DNA from: Ancylobacter koreensis
GTDB lineage: Bacteria > Pseudomonadota > Alphaproteobacteria > Rhizobiales > Xanthobacteraceae
DNA length: 64,000 nt
Assembly (NCBI RefSeq): GCF_023016525.1
Contig: NZ_JALKCG010000008.1
Coordinates: 124,001 to 188,000, forward strand
Direction: 5' to 3'
Every line of letters starts with the position of its first letter. Positions within the stretch are counted from its first letter, which is position 1. The position numbers were made by a program, and so were the translations under genes. Under the pieces are notes generated by a model. It saw only the letters and a program-made list of their open reading frames with translations. It made no database searches and was not told where the DNA came from. This document shows positions 51,377 through 59,752 of the stretch, piece by piece.

Positions 51377-51954
51377 CCGATCTTGCCGCCGGCCAATGGC
51401 TCAACGAGCCTGCGAAATGGTCCTTCGAGGGGGACACGCTTCACCTCACCACGGACGCGTCGACCGACTTCTGGCGGGAGACCCATTACGGCTTCGTCCG
51501 CGACAACGGCCATTTCCTCGGCCTGCCGACCGGCGAGGCCTTCACCGCCGAGGTTCGCGTCCAGGCCGATTACCGCTCGCTGTACGACCAGGCCGGCCTA
51601 ATGCTGCGTCTCGACGAGACGCGCTGGGTCAAGGCCGGGATCGAGTTCAACGACGGTCATCATTGCCTCAGCGTCGTGGTCACTGACGGCCGCTCAGACT
51701 GGTCGGTGACGCGGCTGGACGGGGATGCCGCCGACGTTCGGCTCCGCCTCACCGTGAAGGGCGGCGCGCTGCGGGTGCAGTTCTCGACCGATGGCACGAC
51801 ATGGCCGCTGCTGCGCCTGGCGCCGTTCCCGGTGGCGCCGGCCTATCACGTCGGCCCGATGGCCTGCACGCCGGAGCGCGGCGGGCTCGACGTCGCCTTC
51901 TCGGAGTTCCGCATCCTGCCGCCGACCGAGCGCGACCTGCACGATCTCTCGTGA
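51373..51954 (+). CDS. DUF1349 (concanavalin-like) protein
   Basis: A 193-residue protein of the DUF1349 family, a concanavalin-A-like beta-sandwich. Typical blocks are DFWRETHYGFVRDNGHF, YDQAGLMLRLDETRWVKAGIEF and FLVxPL-type strands ending GPMACTPERGGLDVAFSEFRI. No signal peptide, so cytosolic. The fold often binds or acts on sugars; its role in fucose-type operons is not known to me. It is coupled to the lactonase by an ATGA overlap. Confidence 0.85.
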   Translation: MTDLAAGQWLNEPAKWSFEGDTLHLTTDASTDFWRETHYGFVRDNGHFLGLPTGEAFTAEVRVQADYRSLYDQAGLMLRLDETRWVKAGIEFNDGHHCLSVVVTDGRSDWSVTRLDGDAADVRLRLTVKGGALRVQFSTDGTTWPLLRLAPFPVAPAYHVGPMACTPERGGLDVAFSEFRILPPTERDLHDLS

Positions 51955-51982
51955 AAACAGCCACACAACGAGGGCGGACACC

Positions 51983-52411
51983 ATGCTGATCGGCATCGAC
52001 CCCATACTGAACCCCGACATCCTGCACGCGCTCCGCGCCATGGGGCACGGCGACGAACTCGTCATCGCCGATGGCAGCTTTCCCGCCGAGACGGTGGCGC
52101 GCCGGCTGGTGCGCATGGAGGCGAGCGACATGCCGCGCATGCTGCGCGCCGTGCTGAGCGTGTTGCCGATCGACGAATCCGAGCCCGACCCGGTGCTCGG
52201 CATGGAGGTCATCGGCGAGCCGGACACCCTCATGCCGGCGCACGGCGAGATCGAGGCGATACTCGGCGAGGTGACGGGCGGCGCGGTCCGGCTCAGGCGG
52301 ATCGAACGCTACGCCTTCTACGAGCGCGCCCGGCAGGCTTTCGCCGTGATCGCCACCGGCGAACGGCTGTTCTACGGCAACGTCATCATCCGCAAGGGAA
52401 CGGTCGCCTGA
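51983..52411 (+). CDS. fucU: L-fucose mutarotase FucU (RbsD/FucU family)
   Basis: A 142-residue protein matching FucU rather than RbsD. The N-terminal MLIGIDPILNPDILHALRAM leads into GHGDELVIADGSFPAE with the catalytic histidine. The end reads RYAFYERARQAFAVIATGER then YGNVIIRKG. FucU interconverts alpha- and beta-fucopyranose, feeding the correct anomer to the 1-dehydrogenase. It lies 28 nt after the DUF1349 gene. Its presence is the strongest pointer that the operon handles L-fucose or a close analogue. Confidence 0.92.
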   Translation: MLIGIDPILNPDILHALRAMGHGDELVIADGSFPAETVARRLVRMEASDMPRMLRAVLSVLPIDESEPDPVLGMEVIGEPDTLMPAHGEIEAILGEVTGGAVRLRRIERYAFYERARQAFAVIATGERLFYGNVIIRKGTVA

Positions 52412-52445
52412 GGCGGCCGGCGGCGGGGCATTTGGAGACACCGAC

Positions 52446-53291
52446 GTGAAACTGCTGCGTTACGGCCCGTCCGGAGAAGAGCGCCCCGGCCTGCTCGACG
52501 GCGAGGGCCGCGTGAGAGACCTCTCCGCCATCGTTCCGGACATCTCCGGCAAGGCCCTGTCGCAATCCGGCCTCGAGGCGCTGAGGCGGCTCGATCCCGC
52601 CACGCTGCCGCTTGTGGCGGACCCCGTGCGGCTCGGCCCCTGCGTTGCCGGTGTCGGCAACTTCATCGCGGTCGGGCTTAATTATGCCGACCATGCCCGC
52701 GAAAGCGGTTTGCCGATCCCCGACGAGCCGGTGCTGTTCAACAAGGCGGCATCCTCGATTGCCGGCCCGGACGATCCGATTCCGGTTCCGCCGGGATCGA
52801 CCAAGCTCGACTGGGAAGTGGAGATCGCCATCGTCATCGGCGAGACGGCCTACGACATTCCGGAATCGGCGGCGCCCACCGTAATCGCCGGCTACTGCAT
52901 CTGCCACGACGTCTCGGAACGCGCGTTCCAGAACGAACGCGGCGGGCAGTGGACCAAGGGCAAGAGCGCGCCGGGCTTCGGTCCGCTCGGCCCGTGGCTG
53001 GTGACGCCGGACGAACTCGGCGACGTGCAGAACCTCGCCATGTGGCTCGACGTCAATGGCGCGCGCATGCAGACGGGCTCGACCGCGACCATGATCTTCC
53101 CGCTGCATTTCCTCGTGTCCTATGTCTCGCGCTTCATGCGGCTGCTGCCCGGTGACGTCATAACCACCGGCACGCCGCCGGGCGTCGGCATGGGGCACAG
53201 GCCGCCGCGCTATCTGAAGCCGGGAGATCGCGTCGAACTGGGCATTGACGGGCTCGGCGCCCAGCGCCAGCAGGTCATCGGCCATGGGTGA
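52446..53291 (+). CDS. FAH-family 2,4-diketo-3-deoxy-sugar-acid hydrolase (copy 2)
   Basis: A 281-residue paralogue of the protein at 23225, same length and co-linear. Blocks are GLNYADHARESG, LDWEVEIAIVIG, HDVSERAFQNERGG and TTGTPPGVGMG. It would cleave 2,4-diketo-3-deoxy-L-fuconate to pyruvate and lactate in the non-phosphorylative route. It overlaps the UxaA-type gene by 8 nt. The operon lacks the SDR that should form its substrate from 2-keto-3-deoxyfuconate, so that enzyme must be encoded elsewhere or an alternative route is used. Confidence 0.9.
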   Translation: MKLLRYGPSGEERPGLLDGEGRVRDLSAIVPDISGKALSQSGLEALRRLDPATLPLVADPVRLGPCVAGVGNFIAVGLNYADHARESGLPIPDEPVLFNKAASSIAGPDDPIPVPPGSTKLDWEVEIAIVIGETAYDIPESAAPTVIAGYCICHDVSERAFQNERGGQWTKGKSAPGFGPLGPWLVTPDELGDVQNLAMWLDVNGARMQTGSTATMIFPLHFLVSYVSRFMRLLPGDVITTGTPPGVGMGHRPPRYLKPGDRVELGIDGLGAQRQQVIGHG

Positions 53292-54825
53292 GCAGGGTCT
53301 GGCCGCAAAGGTGGCGCCGCGCAGCGTTCGGCTCGATCCCCACGACAATCTGGCGGTGGCCGTCGATGCGATCGAGCGCGGCGTCGCGGTTCATGGCGTC
53401 GCCGCCGTGGAGCGAATCCCGCGTGGCCACAAAATGGCGCTCGCGCCAATCGACGCTGGCGCGCCGGTGATAAAAATCGGCCAGGTCATCGGCTTCGCCT
53501 TGAGCGCGGTGTCCCCCGGCGAATGGCTGCACGAGCACAATATCGGCCTGAAGGATTTCGAGCGCGACTACCGTTTCGCGGAGGACGCCGGCCGCCTCCC
53601 CTCGCTCCGGGCCGAAGCGCCCGCGACCTTCGAGGGGTTTCGCCGGGCCGACGGGCGGGTGGGTACCCGCAACTATGTCGGCATATTGAGTTCGGTGAAC
53701 TGCTCGGCGACGGCGGCGCGCTTTATGGCCGAGGAGATCATGCGCTCGGGTGTGCTCGCCGACTTCCCGAATATCGACGGGGTGGTGCCGCTGGTCCACG
53801 GCACCGGCTGCGCCATCGACACGGAAGGCGAAGGCTTCGAGGTCTTGAAGCGGACGCAGTGGGGCTATGCCACCAACCCCAACATGGCGGCCGTGATCAT
53901 GGTCGGGCTGGGCTGCGAGGCGTTCCAGATCGACCGCTGGAAGCAAGCTTATGGCATCGCCGAAAGCGAGCGCTTCCGCAGCCTGACGATCCAGCAGACG
54001 GGCGGCACGCGCCGGACCGTCGAGGCCGGCGTCGCCGCGATCCGCAACATGCTGCCTTTCGCCAACGAGGCGCGGCGCGAGACCGTGCCGGCCTCAGAGC
54101 TGGTGCTCGCCCTGCAATGCGGCGGGTCGGACGGCTATTCCGGCATCACCGCCAATCCCGCGCTCGGTGCCGCGGCAGACCTGCTCGTCGCCCATGGCGG
54201 CACGGCGATCCTGTCCGAGACGCCGGAAATCTACGGCGCCGAACACCTGCTCACGCGCCGCGCCGCGAGCCGCGCCGTCGGCGAGCGCCTGGTCGAGCTG
54301 ATCCACTGGTGGGAGGACTACGCCGCGCGCAACCGCGGCGTGATGAACAACAACCCCTCTCCCGGCAACAAGGCGGGCGGGCTGACCACCATTCTCGAGA
54401 AATCGCTGGGTGCCGCCGCCAAGGGGGGCTTCTCTGCCCTCGCGGAGGTGTACCGTTATGCCGAGCCCGTCAGGGCGAAGGGGCTGGTCTTCATGGACAC
54501 GCCGGGTTTCGACCCGGTCGCCGCGACCGGCCAGATCGCCGGCGGGGCCAATGTGCTGGCCTTCACCACCGGACGGGGCTCCGCCTTCGGTTCCAAGCCG
54601 ACGCCGACGATCAAGCTCGCCACCAACACGCCGATGTATGAGCGCATGGTCGAGGACATGGATATCAATTGCGGCGATATTCTCGACGGCGTCCCGATCG
54701 AGGACAAAGGCCGCCAGATCTTCGAGCACATACTGGACGTCGCCTCGGGGCGCCGCACGAAATCCGAACAGCTGGGCTATGGCGACCACGAATTCGTGCC
54801 CTGGCAGATCGGCGCGACGATGTGA
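53284..54825 (+). CDS. UxaA-family (altronate/galactarate dehydratase) enzyme, possibly the sugar-acid dehydratase of the fucose-type operon
   Basis: A 513-residue protein with both parts of the UxaA family. An N-terminal SAF domain (about 12-90) ends in the signature WLHEHNIGL. The main dehydratase domain starts near 118 with GRVGTRNYVGILSSVNCSAT (C140) and continues with GTGCAID, GLGCEAFQ, LQCGGSDGYSG and NNNPSPGNKAGGLTTI. These enzymes use Fe or Mn to dehydrate hexonates. In the known L-fucose route this step is done by an enolase-superfamily FucD, absent here. The ATG at 53284 overlaps the FAH end. Confidence 0.88.
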   Translation: MGEQGLAAKVAPRSVRLDPHDNLAVAVDAIERGVAVHGVAAVERIPRGHKMALAPIDAGAPVIKIGQVIGFALSAVSPGEWLHEHNIGLKDFERDYRFAEDAGRLPSLRAEAPATFEGFRRADGRVGTRNYVGILSSVNCSATAARFMAEEIMRSGVLADFPNIDGVVPLVHGTGCAIDTEGEGFEVLKRTQWGYATNPNMAAVIMVGLGCEAFQIDRWKQAYGIAESERFRSLTIQQTGGTRRTVEAGVAAIRNMLPFANEARRETVPASELVLALQCGGSDGYSGITANPALGAAADLLVAHGGTAILSETPEIYGAEHLLTRRAASRAVGERLVELIHWWEDYAARNRGVMNNNPSPGNKAGGLTTILEKSLGAAAKGGFSALAEVYRYAEPVRAKGLVFMDTPGFDPVAATGQIAGGANVLAFTTGRGSAFGSKPTPTIKLATNTPMYERMVEDMDINCGDILDGVPIEDKGRQIFEHILDVASGRRTKSEQLGYGDHEFVPWQIGATM

Positions 54826-54867
54826 GCGCGGAGGGCGCGGCGGCCTCCACCGCCCTCATCCCCCGTC

Positions 54868-55950
54868 CTAAGGGGTGTTCTGGATCATCGATTTCGACCA
54901 GTCTTCAAGAAACCGCTTGCGGCGGGCCGCGTCCTGCACCGCCAGCAACGTAGGACCGACCGCGATGGGGCGTGCGATGCCCGATGTCACCACGTCGGGC
55001 CCCTCGATGCCCGGAGGCGCGGAACCGTCCAGCCCGAAGAAGAAGGACTGGCTCCGGCCCACCGACTGGCCGCGCTCCGACAGCAGATAGTTCACGAAGC
55101 GGGCCGCCAGTTTCGGGTTGGGCGCGCGGATGGGCACCATGGCGCCCCGGCTCAGCACGAGCGTGTAGTCCGACGGCATGACGATGCCGATCGGCTGGCC
55201 GCGCCGCACGCGCTCATAGGCGTAGGAGCCCAGCATGTTGTAGCCGATCAGCAGCCGGCCCGTCGCCACCTCGTCCAGTATCTGCGATGTGCAGCACCGA
55301 ACGACCACCTGCGCACGGCCGAGGCTTTCCAGCAGGCGCCCATAAGTGGTGGTCGTCTGCCGGGCATCGTTGAACGCCAGCAGGTAGCCGATGCCGGAGA
55401 GCCGCACATCGTAGGTGCCCACTCGCCCGCGATAGCGGTCGGCGTCGCGCCGCAGCAGTTCCGCCAGTTCCAGATGCGTACGCGGAACCTCGGCTGCAGA
55501 TACGCTGTCGCGATTATAGACCATGACGATGGGCTCGAAGGTGAAGCCAAACACCTCGTCGCGCCAGTTCGCCCAGCGCGGGGCGCGGGCAAGGTCCTGC
55601 CCCTCGATGCGCTGGGCGCAGCCGTCATTGGCGAGCTTCACCAGCTGGTCCACCGACGAGGACAGGAAGACGTCGCCGAGCGCGCCGCCCTCGTGACAGA
55701 CCCGCGCCGCAGCCGAGAACAGATCGTTGGTCACATATTCCACGATCTCGACCATGGTACCGGGGGACAGCTGCTGAAAGTCCCGGATAAGCGGCTCCAG
55801 CGCATAAAGATCGGTCGCGGCGTGGATCGACAGAGTGTCGACCTGACTTGCGAGCGCGGGAAAGCGCGTCGTGGTCTGGGCCTGCGCGACGGCGCTGGCG
55901 AACAGCAGGACAGCAAGCGCGGAGCCGAGACGAAGGACGAAACCTTTCAT
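54868..55950 (-). CDS. Periplasmic binding protein linked to the TctDE two-component system
   Basis: A 360-residue binding protein with Sec signal MKGFVLRLGSALAVLLFASAVAQA. The mature part resembles Fe3+/2-phosphonate-type type-2 binding proteins: SIHAATDLYALEPLIRDFQ, MVYNRDSV, VGTYDVRLSGIGY, and a late FVNYLLSERGQ. Two adjacent cysteines (VVRCCTSQ) and two others are unusual for a periplasmic receptor. No permease or ATPase gene follows. The ATG at 55950 overlaps the kinase stop (ATGA), so it is translated with the sensor and may present the ligand to it. Confidence 0.85.
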   Translation of the reverse strand: MKGFVLRLGSALAVLLFASAVAQAQTTTRFPALASQVDTLSIHAATDLYALEPLIRDFQQLSPGTMVEIVEYVTNDLFSAAARVCHEGGALGDVFLSSSVDQLVKLANDGCAQRIEGQDLARAPRWANWRDEVFGFTFEPIVMVYNRDSVSAAEVPRTHLELAELLRRDADRYRGRVGTYDVRLSGIGYLLAFNDARQTTTTYGRLLESLGRAQVVVRCCTSQILDEVATGRLLIGYNMLGSYAYERVRRGQPIGIVMPSDYTLVLSRGAMVPIRAPNPKLAARFVNYLLSERGQSVGRSQSFFFGLDGSAPPGIEGPDVVTSGIARPIAVGPTLLAVQDAARRKRFLEDWSKSMIQNTP

Positions 55951-57335
55951 GCGACCTCCCGCTCATGCTGTGCCAGCGACATCACCACGACGAAGCCGAA
56001 GCTGCCCTTCTCGACGAAGGACAGCGTACCGCCATGGGCGGCCAGCACTTCGGCCGTGATCGAAAGACCCAGCCCCGACCCCTTGCCATCGGACGACGGG
56101 GCGCCAAACCGTTGAACGACCCGCGGCCATTGTCCGGAGGGAATGCCGGGGCCGTCATCCTCGACCTCGATCACCGCCCGGTCCGACCGTCTCAGCAAGC
56201 GCACAGTGATCCGCGCCGGGGCACCGTGGCGAACGGCATTGTCCAGGATGTTCTTGATCGCTTCCGCGAGATTGACCGGATCACCGCTGACGATCAGCGG
56301 TTCGGGCGGCGCGTGCAAGGTGACCAGAATGTCCCGCTCCAGCGTGTCCGGGATCGCCTCGTCGAGCGCCCGCCGCGTCAGCTCGGTGAGATCGACCGGG
56401 GAATTGGCCACCGCACGTTCGCGGTGCGCCACCATGGCGTGACTCAGCAACTGATTGGCGAGGCGCGACAATTGCCGCGTGCGGTCGCGGATGCGATCGA
56501 GGTGCTTGCGCGCGGGTGGCGCCACCTCGTCGTTGGCGAGCAGGTCGACCTGTCCCTCAAGGGCCGCCAGCGGCGTGCGCAGCTGATGCGCGGCATCGGC
56601 GATGAACTGCTGCATCAGCTCCACGCGGCCCCGCAACCGTTCGATGAACCCGTTGATCTCGGCGACGAAGGGGGCGAGTTCGCGCGGCGTGGAGACGTCG
56701 ACGAGCGTCAGGTCGAGGGGATCGCGCTGGCGGATTGCGGTCTCAAGCCGGCCGATCGGCGCCAGCGCGCGGCGCACCGCGAAAATCGTCCCGCCGATGG
56801 CGATGGCCCCCATGGCGCCGACAAGGATGAAGGAACGCAGGGTGAGTTCGCGGGCGAGCGCGCGGCGCGCCTCGACGGTCTGGGCGACGATGACGACCGC
56901 GTCGCCGCGCATCTGGGCATCGTCGAAGCGGCGCGCCACCCGCGTCACCCGCACGATCTCGCCGTCGAACTCCGCATTCTCAACGACCGCGCGGTCCGGC
57001 GTCTCGCTCTCCGCCGCCGGATCGTCGAGGCCCTCATAGCCGGTCATCGTGTGCCCGGCGGGGTCCAGCACGCGGTAGAAGATGCGGTCGCGGTCCGACA
57101 GGGCCAGCAGTTCAAAGGCGGAGACCGGCAGTTCGATCTCGGCTCGTCCGTCCTGTATCTGGATGGCGTCGGCGATCTGATAGGCGGCACCGAGCAGCAG
57201 CCGGTCATAGGCCTCGTCCGCCGCCTGGCGGGCCGAGTACCACGCGGCGGTCATCAGAACCGCCGCACCGAACACCAGCACCAGCGACATAAGCGCGAAC
57301 AGGCGGATGAAGAGCGAAGGCTCACGCCGGGCCAT
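55947..57335 (-). CDS. tctE: Sensor histidine kinase, TctE/QseC type
   Basis: A 462-residue kinase. Two membrane helices (about 10-32 and 165-190) flank a periplasmic domain of about 130 residues of the 2CSK-N type seen in TctE. HAMP follows (about 185-240), then the H-box FIADAAHQLRTPLAAL, N-box NILDNAVRHG, DDGPGIP and GKGSGLGLSI. It overlaps the response regulator by 14 nt and the binding protein by 4 nt. By analogy with Salmonella TctDE it controls the divergent tctCBA operon at 58224. Confidence 0.92.
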   Translation of the reverse strand: MARREPSLFIRLFALMSLVLVFGAAVLMTAAWYSARQAADEAYDRLLLGAAYQIADAIQIQDGRAEIELPVSAFELLALSDRDRIFYRVLDPAGHTMTGYEGLDDPAAESETPDRAVVENAEFDGEIVRVTRVARRFDDAQMRGDAVVIVAQTVEARRALARELTLRSFILVGAMGAIAIGGTIFAVRRALAPIGRLETAIRQRDPLDLTLVDVSTPRELAPFVAEINGFIERLRGRVELMQQFIADAAHQLRTPLAALEGQVDLLANDEVAPPARKHLDRIRDRTRQLSRLANQLLSHAMVAHRERAVANSPVDLTELTRRALDEAIPDTLERDILVTLHAPPEPLIVSGDPVNLAEAIKNILDNAVRHGAPARITVRLLRRSDRAVIEVEDDGPGIPSGQWPRVVQRFGAPSSDGKGSGLGLSITAEVLAAHGGTLSFVEKGSFGFVVVMSLAQHEREVA

Positions 57336-57996
57336 CGATCACCATCTGATAGCCGAATCCACGCACGGTCACGATCTGGGCCCGCGCACCGTCGATCTTG
57401 CGGCGCAGGCGGCCGATATAGAGTTCGACAGCGTTCGGCGCCGGCGCTTCGTCATGACCGAACATGCGGTCGAGCAGTTCGTCCTTGCCGAAGACGCGCC
57501 CGGGCCGGGAAGACAGGATTTCGAGCAGCGTAAGCTCGCGCCGCTTCAGATGCACCTCGCAGTCGCCGACCCGCACCATCCGCGTCAGGCGGTCTATGCT
57601 GATGTCGCCGCAGCGCAGCACGTTGGTCGCCTCGCCGCTGTTGCGGCGCATGAGCGCCCGGACACGGGCTTCGAGTTCGCGAAAATCGAACGGCTTCACC
57701 AGATAGTCGTCGGCGCCGATGTCGAGCGCGTCCACGCGATCTTCCACGCGCGACCGGGCGGTGAGGATCAGCACCGGCGTGGTCGATCCCCGTGCGCGCA
57801 ACTGCGAGAGGATGCTGAAGCCGTCCATGCCGGGCAGCATGACGTCGAGGATCACGAGGTCATAAGCCGTGGCGCCCAGCACCTCCATGCCGGCGGTGCC
57901 ATCCAGCTCCCAGTCGACGGCATGGCCGATCCGGCTGAGGCGCCCGACAATCGCTTCGCCGACGTCCCTCGTGTCTTCGACCAGCAGGATGCGCAT
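57322..57996 (-). CDS. tctD: OmpR-family response regulator, TctD type
   Basis: A 224-residue regulator. The receiver has the acidic pocket in LLVEDTRD, phospho-acceptor D51 in VILDVMLPGMDG, the threonine in ILTARS and the lysine in DYLVKPFDF. The C-terminal OmpR winged helix carries LKRRELTLLEIL and VELYIGRLRRKI. The frame is open upstream; the ATG at 57996 is right because it places the receiver at the N-terminus. The 227-nt gap to tctC (58224) should hold both promoters; I saw no clear repeats in it. Confidence 0.93.
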   Translation of the reverse strand: MRILLVEDTRDVGEAIVGRLSRIGHAVDWELDGTAGMEVLGATAYDLVILDVMLPGMDGFSILSQLRARGSTTPVLILTARSRVEDRVDALDIGADDYLVKPFDFRELEARVRALMRRNSGEATNVLRCGDISIDRLTRMVRVGDCEVHLKRRELTLLEILSSRPGRVFGKDELLDRMFGHDEAPAPNAVELYIGRLRRKIDGARAQIVTVRGFGYQMVIDGPA

Positions 57997-58223
57997 CTCG
58001 TTCCCAAGGCTCGGCGCCTGTCGCAAAGACAGCTGTATGACAGGAAAGCCCTCTAGCAAAGCATCCTCAAGCACTGCGCAGACGGTGCGCAAACAGATGG
58101 AGAAACGTCCGGCAAAAGCCCGCCTTTGTCCGCCGGCTGCCGCTCAGCTTCGCACGTCTATCCATCTGCGCCGAACCGTGACGCAGGCACGATGCTGCAA
58201 AGAGTCCTCGGAGGGACGAGCCC

Positions 58224-59195
58224 ATGAACGCCATTTTCACGAAATTCGCCTTGGTCGGCGTGGTCAGCGCCATGCTCACCGGGGGCGCGCTTGCGCTCCC
58301 GCAGAAGACCGAATGCCTCGCGGGCGCCAAGCCCGGCGGCGGCTTCGACGTGACCTGCCGCCTCGCCGCCAACTCGCTGCTGGCCGCCAAGCTGATCGAA
58401 ACCCCGATGGCCGTCACCTATATGGAAGGCGGCGTCGGCGCCATCGCCTATAACCACGTCGTCGGCAAGCGCGCTGCCGACCCCAGCTTGATCGTCGCCG
58501 CTTCGACGGGTTCGGCGCTCCTTCTCGCGCAGGGCAAGTTCGGCAACCACGACGAAAACGCCGTGCGCTGGATCGGCGCTCTGGGCGCGGATTACGGCGT
58601 CATCGTCGTCGGCGCCGACTCGCCCTACAAGACGCTGAAGGAACTCTCGGACGCCTATGCCGCCAATCCCGGCCAGTTTCCCATCGGCGGCGGCGGCGCC
58701 GTCGGCAGCCAGGACTGGATGAAGGCCGCGCTCATCGCCAAGGGCGCGGGGCAGGACCCGAAGAAGATGCGCTATGTGGCGCTCGAAGGCGGCGGCGCGG
58801 TGCTGACCTCGCTGGAAGGCGGGCACATCAAGATCGGCGCCGGCGACGCCTCCGAAATGGTCAAGCACCATCAGGCCGGCAAGGTCCGCATCCTCGCCGT
58901 CATGTCGCCCGAGCGTCTCGCGGGCGACCTCGCCGACATCCCGACCGCCCGCGAGCAGGGCTACGATTTCGACTGGGTGATCTGGCGCGGCTACTACACG
59001 GGCGGCAAGGTGAGCGACGCCGACTACACGGCCTGGGCGGACACGTTCAGGAAGCTCGTCGCGACGCCCGAGTTCAAGGCGGAACTCGCCGCCCGCGGCC
59101 TGTTCCCCTACACGCTCATCGGCCCCGATTTCGACGCCAAGGTGAAGAGCGACGTGCAGCGCTTCAAGGCGCTCGCGAAGGAAGCCGGCCTCTGA
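58224..59195 (+). CDS. tctC: TTT periplasmic receptor TctC (BUG family, system 4)
   Basis: A 323-residue BUG-type receptor with Sec signal MNAIFTKFALVGVVSAMLTGGALA. The mature part begins LPQKTECLAGAKPGGGFDVTCRL, the start typical of the tricarboxylate/citrate-type TctC group, with a possible disulfide between the two cysteines. The loop VTYMEGGVGAIAYNHVV is the second ligand block. Next to TctDE it is the closest of the four systems to the classical citrate/tricarballylate TctCBA. GGAGGG precedes the ATG. Confidence 0.93.
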   Translation: MNAIFTKFALVGVVSAMLTGGALALPQKTECLAGAKPGGGFDVTCRLAANSLLAAKLIETPMAVTYMEGGVGAIAYNHVVGKRAADPSLIVAASTGSALLLAQGKFGNHDENAVRWIGALGADYGVIVVGADSPYKTLKELSDAYAANPGQFPIGGGGAVGSQDWMKAALIAKGAGQDPKKMRYVALEGGGAVLTSLEGGHIKIGAGDASEMVKHHQAGKVRILAVMSPERLAGDLADIPTAREQGYDFDWVIWRGYYTGGKVSDADYTAWADTFRKLVATPEFKAELAARGLFPYTLIGPDFDAKVKSDVQRFKALAKEAGL

Positions 59196-59210
59196 TTCCG
59201 AAAGACACGG

Positions 59211-59241
59211 CCAGCGGCCTCGCGCACGGCGGGGCCGCTGG
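59211..59241 (+). terminator. Hairpin between tctC and tctB (system 4)
   Basis: CCAGCGGCC (59211-59219) pairs perfectly with GGCCGCTGG (59233-59241) across a 13-nt loop, 16 nt after the tctC stop. No U-run. It has the same position as the hairpins at 10021, 19703 and 26400. Confidence 0.55.
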
Positions 59242-59265
59242 ACTTCGCTTGCCAGGAAACGCCCC

Positions 59266-59745
59266 ATGGACGCCCATCGAAATCCCGCTCAGGACAGGCT
59301 GAGCAACAGGATCGCCGCCATCGTCCTGCTGCTGTTCAGCCTCCTGTATGGCTACGCCGGCAGCGTGATCGAATTCTCCTTCTCCTCGGATCCGCTTGGG
59401 CCACGGGTGTTCCCGCTTCTGCTGGCGGCGGTCCTCGGCCTGCTGTCGCTGATCTACCTCTTCGCGCCGGGCCAGGGCGAGGCATGGCCGCAGGGCACGG
59501 TGCTGATGCGCTGCATCGCGCTGCCCGCGCTGGTGCTCATCGCCGCCCTGCTGTTCGAACCGATCGGCTTCGCCGGCTCGATGTTCGTCATGACGACGGG
59601 GATCGCCCGCATCTTCGGGGCCTCGTGGAAGGCCTCCCTCATTGGCGGGTTCCTCCAGGCCGCGCTCTGGTACGTCGTCTTCGGCTACCTGCTGGAGGTC
59701 TATCTGCCGGTTGGCGAGCTCTTCGCCGCATCGCGTCGGGGCTAG
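59266..59745 (+). CDS. tctB: TTT transporter small membrane subunit TctB (system 4)
   Basis: A 159-residue protein with four membrane helices (about 18-38, 48-66, 80-115 and 122-145), the TctB topology, including the conserved-style loop SSDPLGPRVFPLLLA after helix 1. It starts 25 nt after the hairpin and ends 7 nt before tctA. Confidence 0.88.
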   Translation: MDAHRNPAQDRLSNRIAAIVLLLFSLLYGYAGSVIEFSFSSDPLGPRVFPLLLAAVLGLLSLIYLFAPGQGEAWPQGTVLMRCIALPALVLIAALLFEPIGFAGSMFVMTTGIARIFGASWKASLIGGFLQAALWYVVFGYLLEVYLPVGELFAASRRG

Positions 59746-59752
59746 GACAGTC

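Noticed and set aside
54836-54858. A terminator between the UxaA-type gene and the binding-protein gene
   Set aside because: Only a short 5-bp stem with bulges is visible, too weak to list as a feature.
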